Shown in pieces: positions 33,578 to 41,995 of a stretch of 64,000 nt of DNA; within the stretch, counting starts at the first letter, position 1, and every line of letters begins with the position of its first letter. Source of the DNA: DATKPA01 sp051955985. Lineage in GTDB: Bacteria > Planctomycetota > Phycisphaerae > WQYP01. The notes beneath the pieces are model-generated. The model ran no database searches and had not been told where the DNA came from. It saw only the letters and a list, made by a program, of their open reading frames with translations. The position numbers were made by a program, and so were the translations under genes. The stretch is taken from contig JBQCGD010000052.1 of NCBI GenBank assembly GCA_051955985.1, forward strand, positions 1-64,000. Reading direction: 5' to 3'.

Positions 33578-34264
33578 ATGAGCGAAGGGGTGAACGGCGG
33601 AGGGGCGGCGGGCGGGGTCGCATTGCCGCGGGCACACGTGCTCAGTTATGTGACGACGGCGGGGACGCCGACGCGGGTGCGGAAGGTGGCGAGCGTGGGG
33701 GTGATGGTGATTGGGATTTTGTTGCTGGCGTTCACGGCGCTGGTGGCGGTTCCGGTGGCGAGCATGGATTTTCGAATTGCACATTACATGCAGGAGGCGG
33801 CATCGCGCGGCGGTTGGGTGCGCGTGGGGGGAAGGTTTCGTCCCGGGCCGCCGCCGGCGCATGTGCCGTCGCTGGGGTATTTTCTGATGGTGCAGGGTTA
33901 TCGGGATCTGGTGCGGATCGGTGTTTTGCTGTTGGCGGGGACGGTGTCGGTGCTGATGGTGTTGAGCGGGCGGAAGATATGGGAGGGGAAGGCGTGGGTG
34001 TGCCGTGGGGTGGCGGTGTTGTTGTGGGCTCCGGCCGTGGTGTTGTTCCTGTTGTCGGTATGGGCGGGCGGGCATGCGGTGGTGTACGGGACGAGGCTGG
34101 CGGGGTATCGGGCGTATCCGGGGGAATGGGAATGGGGGTTGCTGCTGGTGTTGACGGTGCCGGGATTGCTGCTGCATTTTGACTTGATGCGGTTTTTGTG
34201 GTGGATTGCGCGGAACCCGGTGGAAGAGAAGCCGCGGGTGGGATTTCTGCCGGCAGGGGGGTAA
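33578..34264 (+). CDS. Hypothetical multi-pass membrane protein
   Basis: A 228-residue protein with no recognised domain. Four or five hydrophobic segments are visible: about 43-65 (VGVMVIGILLLAFTALVAV), 112-135, 142-168 and 188-210. The loop between the first two is rich in Arg/Gly/Pro. ATG 33578 is chosen because GGGAGGAGG lies just upstream; an earlier in-frame ATG has no site. It is 53 bases before htrA on the same strand, so the two may be co-transcribed, hinting at an envelope role. Confidence 0.7.
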   Translation: MSEGVNGGGAAGGVALPRAHVLSYVTTAGTPTRVRKVASVGVMVIGILLLAFTALVAVPVASMDFRIAHYMQEAASRGGWVRVGGRFRPGPPPAHVPSLGYFLMVQGYRDLVRIGVLLLAGTVSVLMVLSGRKIWEGKAWVCRGVAVLLWAPAVVLFLLSVWAGGHAVVYGTRLAGYRAYPGEWEWGLLLVLTVPGLLLHFDLMRFLWWIARNPVEEKPRVGFLPAGG

Positions 34265-34317
34265 AGCGGGGGAGTTGGGGATAGAATCGTGGGACTTGTT
34301 TTTGCAGAGGGATGTGC

Positions 34318-35703
34318 ATGCGATCCTGGTATCGACGTGGCGTATTGGCGGCGGTGATGGTGATGGTGGCGGGAGCGGGGGGCGTGCGGGGGGAGGAGAA
34401 TCTGCGCGAGACGAATGATGTGCGCGTGTACCGCATGACGAAGGATGCGGTGGTGAATATATCGTCGACGCACACGGTGGTGGCGCGCATGCCGACGGGG
34501 GATCCGATTTTCGACCGGTTTTTTGGCGGGCAGGTGAGGAAGGCGGAGGCGCAATCGCTGGGGTCGGGGTTTGTGATTGATCCGTCGGGGTACATTGTGA
34601 CGAACGAGCATGTCATTGATGAAGCGACGGATGTGAAGGTGACGTTTTCGAACGGGGACACGCTGACGGCGGATGTGATTGCGACGGACAATCAGCATGA
34701 CCTGGCGGTGCTGAAGGTGGATCCGAGCCAAAGGAAGCATCGGGAGATTCCGCTGCAGGCGATTGCGCTGGGAAGTTCCGACGACTTGATGATAGGGGAG
34801 CCGGTGTATGCGATCGGGAATCCGTTCGGGTATGCGGGGACGATGACGCACGGGATTGTGTCGGCGGTGGATCGAGAGTTGAATATCAGCAAGAACAAGA
34901 GTTATGACCATCTCATTCAGACGGATGCGTCGATTAACCCGGGGAATTCGGGCGGGCCGTTGATCAATGCATATGGGCAGGTGGTGGGGATCAACACGGC
35001 GATACGGGCGGGGGCGCAGGGGATAGGGTTTGCGATTTCGGTCTCGAAGATGCGGGATTTGTTGCCGACGTTTTTGAATCCGGAGGCGGAGGATCGGGCG
35101 CAGATCGGGTTTACGGTGGAGGAGACGCGGAAGGTGACCCCGCCGGCGAATGTGAAGGCGCGGGTGGTGGTGAACAGCGTGCGGCCGGGCGGGGATGCGG
35201 AGAAGGCGGGGCTGCGGGTGGGGGATCGGATCGTGGAGATCAACGATTTGAAGGTAAAGGACGTGGTGGACGCGCTGGTGGCGATGGCGGGGGCGAAACC
35301 GGAGGACATGCTGCGGCTGCAGGTGGAGCGGGAGGAGGGCGGCAAACCGCGGGAGATGGCGTTGAACGTGCGGGTGATGAAGTTTACGCCCCCGCCGCCG
35401 AAAGAGGTGCTGATGAGCAAGCTGGGTGTGGAGGGTGTGACGGTGACGGCGGAGGTTGCGAAAAAGTACCGGCTCGTGCCGGGAGTGCTCGGGGTGCTGG
35501 TGCTGGGGGTGAAGGATGATTCGACGGCGGCAGCGGCGGGGCTGCAGGTGGGGGACGTGATCAACCAACTGGGGCAGTTTCGCGTGCAGAACCTGGAGCA
35601 GTTGGGGGGATTGCTTCGGCGGGTGAAAGAAGATGTGGATGCGAACGTTGTCGTGATTCGGGGATCGACGCGGCTGTTTGGCACGATTCATATTCCCGGG
35701 TGA
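34318..35703 (+). CDS. HtrA/DegP-type serine protease with two PDZ domains
   Basis: A 461-residue S1C protease. A signal sequence (residues 1-25) is followed by a trypsin-like domain with the complete triad His98 (TNEHVID), Asp128 (HDLAVLK) and Ser211 (GNSGGPL). PDZ1 (about 260-345) and PDZ2 (about 375-455; SKLGVEGV, LQVGDVINQL) follow. It should act in the periplasm on misfolded proteins or in a regulated stress cascade. ATG 34318 follows AGAGGGA at good distance. The TIM-barrel gene begins 11 bases after the stop, so an operon is likely even though functions differ. Confidence 0.93.
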   Translation: MRSWYRRGVLAAVMVMVAGAGGVRGEENLRETNDVRVYRMTKDAVVNISSTHTVVARMPTGDPIFDRFFGGQVRKAEAQSLGSGFVIDPSGYIVTNEHVIDEATDVKVTFSNGDTLTADVIATDNQHDLAVLKVDPSQRKHREIPLQAIALGSSDDLMIGEPVYAIGNPFGYAGTMTHGIVSAVDRELNISKNKSYDHLIQTDASINPGNSGGPLINAYGQVVGINTAIRAGAQGIGFAISVSKMRDLLPTFLNPEAEDRAQIGFTVEETRKVTPPANVKARVVVNSVRPGGDAEKAGLRVGDRIVEINDLKVKDVVDALVAMAGAKPEDMLRLQVEREEGGKPREMALNVRVMKFTPPPPKEVLMSKLGVEGVTVTAEVAKKYRLVPGVLGVLVLGVKDDSTAAAAGLQVGDVINQLGQFRVQNLEQLGGLLRRVKEDVDANVVVIRGSTRLFGTIHIPG

Positions 35704-35714
35704 TAGGACGAGCG

Positions 35715-36548
35715 ATGAGCAACGGGTTGAAGCTGGCGTATTCGACAAATGCCTACAAGCAGGCGACGCTGGAGGAGGCGGTCGATTCGATTGCGCGGAT
35801 TGGGTACGCGGGGGTGGAGTTGATGGCGGATGTGCCGCATGCGTATCCGCCGGAGATGAACGAGGAGCGGATCGGTCGGTTGCGGGCGCAGTTGATTCGG
35901 AACAATCTGCCGATTTCGAACATCAATGCGTTCACGCTGTTTGCGAAGGGGGATACGTATCACCCGACGTGGATTGAGGATGATGTGCGGCTGGTGGGGG
36001 AGCGGATCAAGCACACGCAGAATGTGATTCGAATGGCGGGTGAACTGGGGGCGAAGACTATTTCGCTGCAGCCAGGGGGGCCGCAGGGGCATCTGGATCG
36101 GGAGAACGCGTTGCGGCGGTATGAGGCAGGGCTGCGGGAGTGCTTGCCGCTGGCGGAGGCGTGCGGGGTGACGTTGATGGTGGAGCCGGAGCCGGGGCTG
36201 CTGATTCAGCATTCGGGGGAGTGCGTGGAATTTTTGCGGCGGGTGGGGCATCGGAATCTGAAGATGAATTGCGATCTGGGGCATTTTTATTGTGTGGGGG
36301 AGGATCCGGCGACGGTGGTGCGGGAGTGTGCCGAGTGGATTGCGCATATCCATCTTGAAGATATCAAGGAGAACCGGGTGCACCAGCATCGGATTCCGGG
36401 CGAGGGGGCGATGGCGTGGGAGGGGATTTTTGGGGCGATTCGGGAGATCGGGTATGCGGGGTGGGTGACGGTGGAGCTGTATCCGTATGAGTCGACGGCG
36501 GAGGAGGCGGGGCGGAAGGCGCTGGAGTTTTTGAGACGCTTTATCTGA
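35715..36548 (+). CDS. Sugar phosphate isomerase/epimerase family TIM-barrel protein
   Basis: A 277-residue AP-endonuclease 2-type TIM barrel. The metal-binding carboxylates and histidines are visible in order: Glu in VELMAD, EPEPG (about 156), NCDLGHFY, HIHLEDIKENRVHQH and VELYPYES. These proteins isomerise or epimerise sugars, inosose or related keto-sugars with a divalent metal. Short dialkyl clues to the substrate are absent. ATG 35715 follows AGGACG. It is downstream of htrA and convergent with the DAP-dehydrogenase-like gene. Confidence 0.9.
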   Translation: MSNGLKLAYSTNAYKQATLEEAVDSIARIGYAGVELMADVPHAYPPEMNEERIGRLRAQLIRNNLPISNINAFTLFAKGDTYHPTWIEDDVRLVGERIKHTQNVIRMAGELGAKTISLQPGGPQGHLDRENALRRYEAGLRECLPLAEACGVTLMVEPEPGLLIQHSGECVEFLRRVGHRNLKMNCDLGHFYCVGEDPATVVRECAEWIAHIHLEDIKENRVHQHRIPGEGAMAWEGIFGAIREIGYAGWVTVELYPYESTAEEAGRKALEFLRRFI

Positions 36549-36561
36549 GAGCGGGCAGCTT

Positions 36562-36591
36562 GCCCCGCGCCTCCCGAGGCGGCAGGCGTCG
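36562..36591. repeat. GC-rich repeat, second copy of the lhr insert
   Basis: Thirty bases in the convergent spacer that differ from 21651-21680 at only two positions. A GGCGTCGGCGC / ACCGACGCTG inverted pair follows to about 36615. Confidence 0.6.
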
Positions 36592-36598
36592 GCGCTGG

Positions 36599-37609
36599 TC
36601 AGGCACCGACGCTGCGGACTCTGAGGACGTCCATCATGGTGCGCATGCCGGGTTCGAGGGTGGGGGCGATGCGGGCGCAGTTGACGAGCATGCTGATGGT
36701 GCTGGCCTCGCCGGGGAAGCCGGATTTGGTGCGGACGAGGAGCGGGGGGATTCCGTCGATGATGACCTCGTCGAAGGTGTCGGCGTCGAAGGCCATGAGG
36801 AGATCGAGTTCGATTTTCTTTTTGCCGTTGACGTAACCGTCGGCGCGCATCCACATGCCGCGGACCTGGCCGGGCTGGATGTGGATGAATTCGCTGGAGA
36901 CGGGGTGGTCGGCGACGACGGGCTCGAATTTTTCGCGGATGCTGTCGAGTTTCCAGTGAAGGCCGGCAGCGATCATGGCGACGGACTCGGCGAGGCCGAC
37001 GTGGCCGATCTCTTTGTTGCGGATCAATTTTTTGACCTCGGCGACGGACATGCCGGCGCCGACTTTTTTCTGCAGTTGGAGACGGCGTTTGCAGGCGTCG
37101 AGGTTGCGGATGATCCTGATGTGATTGACGACGGTGCAGGGGGCGGTGCAGGCGAGGGCGAAGGCGTCCATTGCGTAGCCGGGGTTGACGCCGGTGCCGA
37201 GGATGGCGACGCCCTTTTTCTTTGCGGCCTTGTCGAGTGCGGCGGCCATGCGGGGATTTCGCAGGGTGGGGAAGGCGAGTTCTTCGCAGGAAGAGACGGT
37301 GTGGATGCCGGCGGCGATGAGTTCTTCGACGGTTTTCTTCACAACGTCGGTGCGGCTGCCGGTGGTCATGATGGCGACGCTTCCGGCGAGGGAGCCCCTG
37401 GAGCGCCGGAGGAGATCGCGGAGGGAGCCGGAGACGGTGAGGGGTGGAATGTTTTTGCTTCCGCCCATCACTTCGCGGAGGGACTTGCCGATGAAGGCGG
37501 GGTTGATATCGACAGCGCCGACGAGCCTGGCGTGTTTGGATTGAACGAGGAGGGCATCGATGGTGCGGCGGCCGATTTCGCCGAGGCCGAGTTGGATGAC
37601 ACGAATCAT
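36599..37609 (-). CDS. Dihydrodipicolinate reductase / 2,4-diaminopentanoate dehydrogenase-like protein
   Basis: A 336-residue NAD(P)-binding protein. The start MIRVIQLGLGEIGRRTIDAL is a Rossmann motif, and GTGVNPGYAMDAF and the C-terminal arrangement match proteins annotated as DapB-like or as 2,4-diaminopentanoate dehydrogenase (Ord) of anaerobic ornithine breakdown. True DapB is shorter (about 240-270) and carries a KxxHHxxK-type motif not seen here, so lysine synthesis is unlikely. ATG 37609 is the first codon of the fold. The reaction is probably oxidation or reduction of an amino-substituted carbon; the substrate is not fixed. Confidence 0.75.
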   Translation of the reverse strand: MIRVIQLGLGEIGRRTIDALLVQSKHARLVGAVDINPAFIGKSLREVMGGSKNIPPLTVSGSLRDLLRRSRGSLAGSVAIMTTGSRTDVVKKTVEELIAAGIHTVSSCEELAFPTLRNPRMAAALDKAAKKKGVAILGTGVNPGYAMDAFALACTAPCTVVNHIRIIRNLDACKRRLQLQKKVGAGMSVAEVKKLIRNKEIGHVGLAESVAMIAAGLHWKLDSIREKFEPVVADHPVSSEFIHIQPGQVRGMWMRADGYVNGKKKIELDLLMAFDADTFDEVIIDGIPPLLVRTKSGFPGEASTISMLVNCARIAPTLEPGMRTMMDVLRVRSVGA

Positions 37610-37634
37610 GGGGTCCTCTGAAGACAAGGGGGGG

Positions 37635-38405
37635 TTACATGAATTGCCAGTCGCCGGTGTGGATGACGTAGAGGTAGAGGGTCCAGTTGGTGATGGCGTG
37701 GGCGACGATGCAACTGCCGAGGCTTTTGGTGCGGATGACGAGGATGCCCATGAGAAGGCCGTAGACGACGCCGGCGACGAAGGGTCCGGAGGGGGGCATG
37801 CCGTGATTAATTCCGAAGACGAGGCACATGACGATGAGGCTGGTCCAGGTGAACTTTCCGATGGGGACTTCTTCAAAAGCAGCGCCGCCGATGAGGGTAC
37901 GCATGAGAAAATCGCGGAAGAACAGTTCCTCCATCACCGGGACGACGAGGGTGGGGCCGGCGACGCGGATGCAGAGGTAGGTCCAGCGCTGCCACTGGTG
38001 GTGGAGCATGATGTCGGGATTGTAGATTTCGGAGGCAGGGGGGGCGTGGCCGAGGCCGAGGTACTGGCAGGCGTACTCGGTTGCGATCCAGAGGACGGTG
38101 CCGACGAGGCCGACGATGACGCCGAGGCCGAGATGGTTCCAGCGAATGGGGGTATAGAACTTCCAGAACAACCAGAGGAGAAGGGCGGCGAGGAGCGTTT
38201 TGACGGTTTAAACGACGGGGAGGCCGACGAACCAGAGCTTGGTGAAGTTGATGCCGGCGATGGTTCCGAAGGAGCCGGGGAGCATGACGGCGACGAAAGC
38301 AAAGAGGGGGATGACATACGCCATCTGGGCTCGGTCGGAGAACCAGTTGCGGGAACTGGTGGTGGCATGGTCGGCGGCGGATTGTCGGTAATTAACCCGG
38401 GGCAA
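37635..38405 (-). pseudogene. CPBP intramembrane protease gene interrupted by an in-frame TAA
   Basis: The same reading frame carries an N-terminal half (MAYVIPLFAF to KLWFVGLPVV) and a C-terminal half (TVKTLLAALLLWLFWKFY onwards) with a TAA codon at 38210-38208 between them. The C-terminal half has the CPBP motifs VMEELFFRDFLMR (EExxxR) and FGINHG, and ends with a helix block. In CAAX-protease-related proteins this junction commonly holds a Tyr, and TAC or TAT to TAA is a single change. No frameshift is needed. TTG 38405 (AAAGGA upstream) is a likely start; ATG 38324 is the alternative. A TTG at about 38171 might restart the C-terminal part, so partial function is possible, as is a base-call error. 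Confidence 0.75.
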
Positions 38406-38490
38406 CGGAATCCTTTCGGCGAATAGAGGGTGCGCATTCTTACCGAAATCCGGGGCGGCTGCACGTGGCGGGGGGAGACGGGGAAGGGGC

Positions 38491-38533
38491 AAAAAAGAAA
38501 AACGGCTGGTGATGGTCCAATTCACCAGCCGTT
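38491..38533 (-). terminator. Rho-independent terminator after the DUF2934 gene
   Basis: On the minus strand AACGGCTGGTGA (38533-38522) pairs perfectly with TCACCAGCCGTT (38512-38501), a 12-bp stem with a 9-base loop, and T-runs follow (38500-38491). It lies 24 bases after the DUF2934 stop. Confidence 0.92.
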
Positions 38534-38556
38534 GGTTCTTCAATGAGGGGGAGGTG

Positions 38557-38817
38557 TTAGAGGCCGGCCTTGAGCTGGCGTTCGGCTTCGAGCCAGTCGG
38601 CGACGGGGTCACCGGGGGCGTAGCCGCGGCCGGCGAAGATTTCGTAGGCGCGCTGTTCGATCATCTGGTAGGTGACCTCGCGGGGGGCCGGGGCGGCCTT
38701 GGTAGCGGTACCGGAGCCTTTGACCTCGGAGCGCTGGGGTGCCGCAGCGGGCGCCGGGGCCGGGGCGGCCGGTGCGGCGGTGCTGACAGCCGGTTTGGTC
38801 TTTTTGGGAGGGGGCAT
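38557..38817 (-). CDS. DUF2934 domain protein
   Basis: An 86-residue protein. The first 45 residues are a basic, Ala/Pro/Lys-rich, disordered tail (KKTKPAVST, then an Ala-Pro run). The C-terminal 40 residues match DUF2934: QRAYEIFAGRGYAPGDPVADW followed by LEAERQL, a short helix-turn-helix-like unit of unknown function that is common in Planctomycetes and Acidobacteria. The gene ends at a strong terminator and stands alone, 366 bases from the VWA operon on the other strand. The Lys/Ala/Pro tail resembles those of small nucleic-acid-associated proteins, but that is only a suggestion. Confidence 0.85.
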   Translation of the reverse strand: MPPPKKTKPAVSTAAPAAPAPAPAAAPQRSEVKGSGTATKAAPAPREVTYQMIEQRAYEIFAGRGYAPGDPVADWLEAERQLKAGL

Positions 38818-39183
38818 AATTCATTCTCCAATAAGGGGTTCTACAAAACCAAGCGAAGCCGATCGACACTATCAAGCGTCTCCGACACTCGTCATCGAAC
38901 GTCCCACGCCAACGTCCGCTTGGGCCGGGTATACCGGCATTTCATGTTCTACTCATTAATGGATTATAAGACGTAAATCAAGGGAACGCGTGGTGACACG
39001 GGTGGCAGGGGTCGGCTCGGGAGTGCCAGAATTGGCACTTTCGGCGGCGGGCGGTACTGGCAGGCGTGGTGGACGATTCTTCATAAAAATTGATTCAACA
39101 ATTACTTATGGTGATTCCGGCCATTCTCATCCCAGCCGTCGGGGCTGGTATTTGGGTTGCCTAGAGATATTACGGAGTCCCCC
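38818..39183. promoter_or_regulatory. Divergent spacer with candidate promoter and operator for the VWA operon
   Basis: A 366-base spacer between the DUF2934 gene and the VWA-ExbBD operon. TTCATG (38941-38946) and TATAAG (38965-38970), 18 bases apart, could be a + strand promoter; TATAAT also reads on the minus strand at 38968-38963. A perfect inverted repeat AGTGCCA-gaat-TGGCACT (39022-39039) looks like a regulator site. An AT-rich stretch (39083-39114) precedes a GGAG that sets the GTG start of the first gene. All are predictions by eye. Confidence 0.4.
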
Positions 39184-40275
39184 GTGGCATGGATGAAAAT
39201 GGCAGAATCATCTGGGAAGACATCGGCAGAGGTACCTAGTCCGGCGGCGGAAGCGGCCGGTGCGCCGGCGGGCGCGGAGGCGGTTCCCCACGGGCAGCCG
39301 GTTTGGTTCGAGCGGGCGTTTCCGTGGTTGATGAGCGGCACCCTCCACTTCAGCTTCGTTTTTGTGGCGTTCTTCGTGTGGTTTGCGGCCCGGAATGCGA
39401 TGCGTCTTGATGATGTGCAGCAGATTGTGATTCCGGTGTCGTTCAACGATCCGAGCTTCTCGGCGACACCGGGGGCACCGAGCGCGGGATCTGCCGGCGA
39501 TCCAAGCCGGGCGGCGGCGCAGGCGAAGCTGGTCGACATGATGAAGTCGGATGGGTGGGCGCAAAGCGAGGCGAATCAGAACATTGCCGGGCTGTTGAGC
39601 GGTGAGACGGCGAAGGATGAAATTGACATCATTCGGCGCGGTGCCGGCGGGGCGGCGGGGGCGGGGGTGGCGGGATCGGGCGAAGGGGGCGGGCCGATGT
39701 CTCCGTATGGGGCGCCGGGGGGCAACGGCGGGCTGCCGTTCAAGTCGAATTTTTATGGCACCGGGGGGAATGCGACGCGGATCGTGTACATCATTGATCA
39801 TTCGGGGTCGATGCTGGACAACTTTGATTACTTGAAGAAAGAGACGACGCGGTCGGTGGGGAACCTGGTGCCGCTGCAGTTTTTCAGCGTGATCATGGTT
39901 TCGGACACAGCCTCGGTGGTGGGGGAGCCGCGATTGCAGCGGGCGACGACCGAAGCGAAGCGGGCGTTCATGACGAAGCTGGAGGATTTTGTGGCGGAGG
40001 GGCAGAACGACGACTTGCTGCCGCCGTTCCAGGAAGCGTTCGCCAAGGCGTTTGCGATGAAGCCGCAGTTGATTTATTTCCTGACGGACGGGCACTTCTC
40101 GCCGCAGTTGCGGGAGGTGGTGCAGAAGTTGAACCGGGGGGGGAAGGTGCACATCAACACGATAGCGTTTGTGAACCATGAACCGAGTTACGAGGACCAG
40201 TTGAAGGAACTGGCGAGCAAGAACGGCGGCGTGTATCACTTTGTATCCGCGCGAGAAGCAGAAGGCGGCCGGTGA
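39184..40275 (+). CDS. Membrane-anchored von Willebrand factor A protein of an ExbBD-linked operon
   Basis: A 363-residue protein. A Pro/Ala-rich cytosolic stretch (1-40) is followed by one membrane helix (about 44-69, WLMSGTLHFSFVFVAFFVWF), a Gly/Ala-rich linker (about 150-190) and a VWA domain (about 198-350). The MIDAS metal site DHSGS (Asp205, Ser207, Ser209) is intact, with a later TDGHF supplying an Asp. The anchor plus periplasmic module places it where TonB or TolA would sit in an ExbB-ExbD complex. GTG 39184 is chosen because GGAG lies 6 bases upstream; ATG 39193 is the alternative. ExbB, two ExbD and a TPR gene follow with short gaps, so this is the first gene of the operon. Confidence 0.88.
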   Translation: MAWMKMAESSGKTSAEVPSPAAEAAGAPAGAEAVPHGQPVWFERAFPWLMSGTLHFSFVFVAFFVWFAARNAMRLDDVQQIVIPVSFNDPSFSATPGAPSAGSAGDPSRAAAQAKLVDMMKSDGWAQSEANQNIAGLLSGETAKDEIDIIRRGAGGAAGAGVAGSGEGGGPMSPYGAPGGNGGLPFKSNFYGTGGNATRIVYIIDHSGSMLDNFDYLKKETTRSVGNLVPLQFFSVIMVSDTASVVGEPRLQRATTEAKRAFMTKLEDFVAEGQNDDLLPPFQEAFAKAFAMKPQLIYFLTDGHFSPQLREVVQKLNRGGKVHINTIAFVNHEPSYEDQLKELASKNGGVYHFVSAREAEGGR

Positions 40276-40299
40276 GGCCGTGAGATGAAGGAGAGAGTT

Positions 40300-41049
40300 G
40301 TGCAGATATTGTGCGTGCCCGAGTTGGCGGTGTTGATGCCGCAGTGGATTTTTCAGGCGTTCGACTGGTTTGTGCTGAGCATGTTGACGCTGGCGTCGTT
40401 TGCGGGGGTGGGGATCGCGATCAGCGCGATGATCCACATTCGAGAGACGAAGATTGCGCCGGCGACGACGACGGAGCACCTGCGGTCGCTGATTGCGGGG
40501 CGGGACTTCCGGCAGTTGATGGATTTTGCGGCGACGGACCAGACGTTTGTGAGCCAGTCGCTGTATGCGGCGCTGCGGCGGGCGCATCTGAAGTATCCGG
40601 CGATGCGCGAGGCGCTGGAGAACTCCGTAGGAGAGCAGACGGCGAATTTGTTCCGGCGGATAGAACCGTTGAACGTGATCGGGAATATCGGGCCGCTGCT
40701 CGGGCTGCTCGGGACGGTGCTGGGGATGATCATGGCGTTCTACAAGCTGGTGGAGCTGGGGGGGAACACGGTGAACGCGCAGCAACTGGAGCAGGGGATC
40801 GGGACGGCGTTGTGGCACACGTTTTTCGGGCTGTTCGTGGCGATTCCGTGCCTGGTGGTGTATGGGTTGTATCGCGTGAAGGCGGACCGGATTTCGAACA
40901 AGGCGGCGATGGTGGCCGAGGAGCTCTTGGAGAATCTGCGGCCGGAGGCGGTGGCGGAGGAGACGAAGAAGAAGGGGCGTCCCGCGACAGCACCGGCGTC
41001 GGCGATGGCCGCGCCGCAGCCGCAGGGACATGAGGACGGGGAGGTTTGA
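40300..41049 (+). CDS. MotA/TolQ/ExbB-type proton channel protein
   Basis: A 249-residue channel subunit. Helix 1 is at about 14-40 (WIFQAFDWFVLSMLTLASF), and the long cytosolic region is followed by the two channel helices with the ExbB signature IGPLLGLLGTVLGMI and the WHTFFGLFVAIP segment. Together with ExbD it should form a proton-driven motor that energises a partner protein. GTG 40300 is chosen because AAGGAG lies 6-7 bases upstream; ATG 40285 is in frame but has no site. Both ExbD genes follow immediately. The tail is Pro/Ala-rich. Confidence 0.92.
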   Translation: MQILCVPELAVLMPQWIFQAFDWFVLSMLTLASFAGVGIAISAMIHIRETKIAPATTTEHLRSLIAGRDFRQLMDFAATDQTFVSQSLYAALRRAHLKYPAMREALENSVGEQTANLFRRIEPLNVIGNIGPLLGLLGTVLGMIMAFYKLVELGGNTVNAQQLEQGIGTALWHTFFGLFVAIPCLVVYGLYRVKADRISNKAAMVAEELLENLRPEAVAEETKKKGRPATAPASAMAAPQPQGHEDGEV

Positions 41050-41050
41050 G

Positions 41051-41506
41051 ATGCGTCGCCGCGGAATGGAACCGATGCATGACGAGCACGTGAACGTGAC
41101 GCCGTTGATCGACGTCATGATGTGCCTGATCGTGTTTTTCCTGGTGTGCGGGAAGCTGGCGGCGCAGGAGTCGAACGACAAGGTGGTGGTGCCGCGGGCG
41201 GAGCTTGGGCAGCAGTTGCCGGACCAGCGGGACCGATTGTTGATCAACGTTTTGCCGCGGGATCCGAACCATCCGGATTTGTATGCGGAGCCGGAGGTGT
41301 ACATCCGCGGGGGTGAGATTGCGATGAATGATCTGGCGCGTTACCTGCGGGATGAGAAGGGGCGGACGCCGGACGTGAAGGTGATCATCCGGGCGGACCA
41401 GGACATTCCGTACCAGTGGATTGCGCCGGTGTTGACGGCGTGTGCCCAGGCCGGGATCAAGAGCGTGAATTTTTCGACGAGGCACCTGGACCACCCGGTG
41501 CCGTGA
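41051..41506 (+). CDS. ExbD/TolR-type protein, first copy
   Basis: A 151-residue ExbD/TolR protein. A short basic N-terminus precedes the membrane helix with the proton-path Asp in NVTPLIDVMMCLIVFFLV. A periplasmic domain with VKVIIRADQDIPYQWI, the usual ExbD beta-strand pattern, follows. ATG 41051 begins one base after the ExbB stop and has GGGGAGG upstream, so translation is coupled. It should form the stator or rotor core with the adjacent ExbB. Confidence 0.92.
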   Translation: MRRRGMEPMHDEHVNVTPLIDVMMCLIVFFLVCGKLAAQESNDKVVVPRAELGQQLPDQRDRLLINVLPRDPNHPDLYAEPEVYIRGGEIAMNDLARYLRDEKGRTPDVKVIIRADQDIPYQWIAPVLTACAQAGIKSVNFSTRHLDHPVP

Positions 41507-41524
41507 GGTTTTGCAGGAAGCTGC

Positions 41525-41995
41525 ATGCGTTATCGACCGCTTACGAAAATGTCTGCAAACGTCGGCCCGAACATGACGCCGATGGTGGATGTCGTCATGT
41601 GCATCCTGATTTTTTTCATGCTGGGGAGCTCGCTGACGCCGGAGCTGTTTCTGCAGAGCAACACGGCGATCGACAAGACGGGGCTGGGGAACGAGGCGAC
41701 GGATCAGAAGCTGCCGTCGGTGCGGGTGAACATCATGATGCGGCGGGACGGGGATGTGACGCTGGTATCGGCGTTCGGCGCGAAGCCGATGAAGATGGAC
41801 AAGGTGGATGATCCGGATCAATCGGACAATGAGCAATTGTCGGCCTATTTTCAGCAGAAGAAGAAGACGTTGAGCGACGATGTGCAGGTGATCATCGTGC
41901 CGGAGAAGCGCGTGCCGTACCAGGATGTGATCACGGTGTACGATTACTGCACGAAGGCGCAGTTCAAGCAGGTGGCGTTTGCGCCGGCGCATTGA
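41525..41995 (+). CDS. ExbD/TolR-type protein, second copy
   Basis: A 156-residue ExbD paralogue with the same plan: NMTPMVDVVMCILIFFML carries the conserved Asp in the membrane helix, and VQVIIVPEKRVPYQDVI is the periplasmic strand-turn. A Lys/Asp-rich loop (KPMKMDKVDDPDQSDNEQ) sets it apart from the first copy. ATG 41525 follows AGGAAG. Two unlike ExbD subunits suggest a heteromeric ExbD dimer. The TPR gene starts at the overlapping stop. Confidence 0.92.
   Translation: MRYRPLTKMSANVGPNMTPMVDVVMCILIFFMLGSSLTPELFLQSNTAIDKTGLGNEATDQKLPSVRVNIMMRRDGDVTLVSAFGAKPMKMDKVDDPDQSDNEQLSAYFQQKKKTLSDDVQVIIVPEKRVPYQDVITVYDYCTKAQFKQVAFAPAH

Noticed and set aside
36599..37609. True dapB (lysine synthesis)
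   Set aside because: Too long and lacking the expected histidine-lysine motif; better matched to diaminopentanoate dehydrogenase-like proteins.
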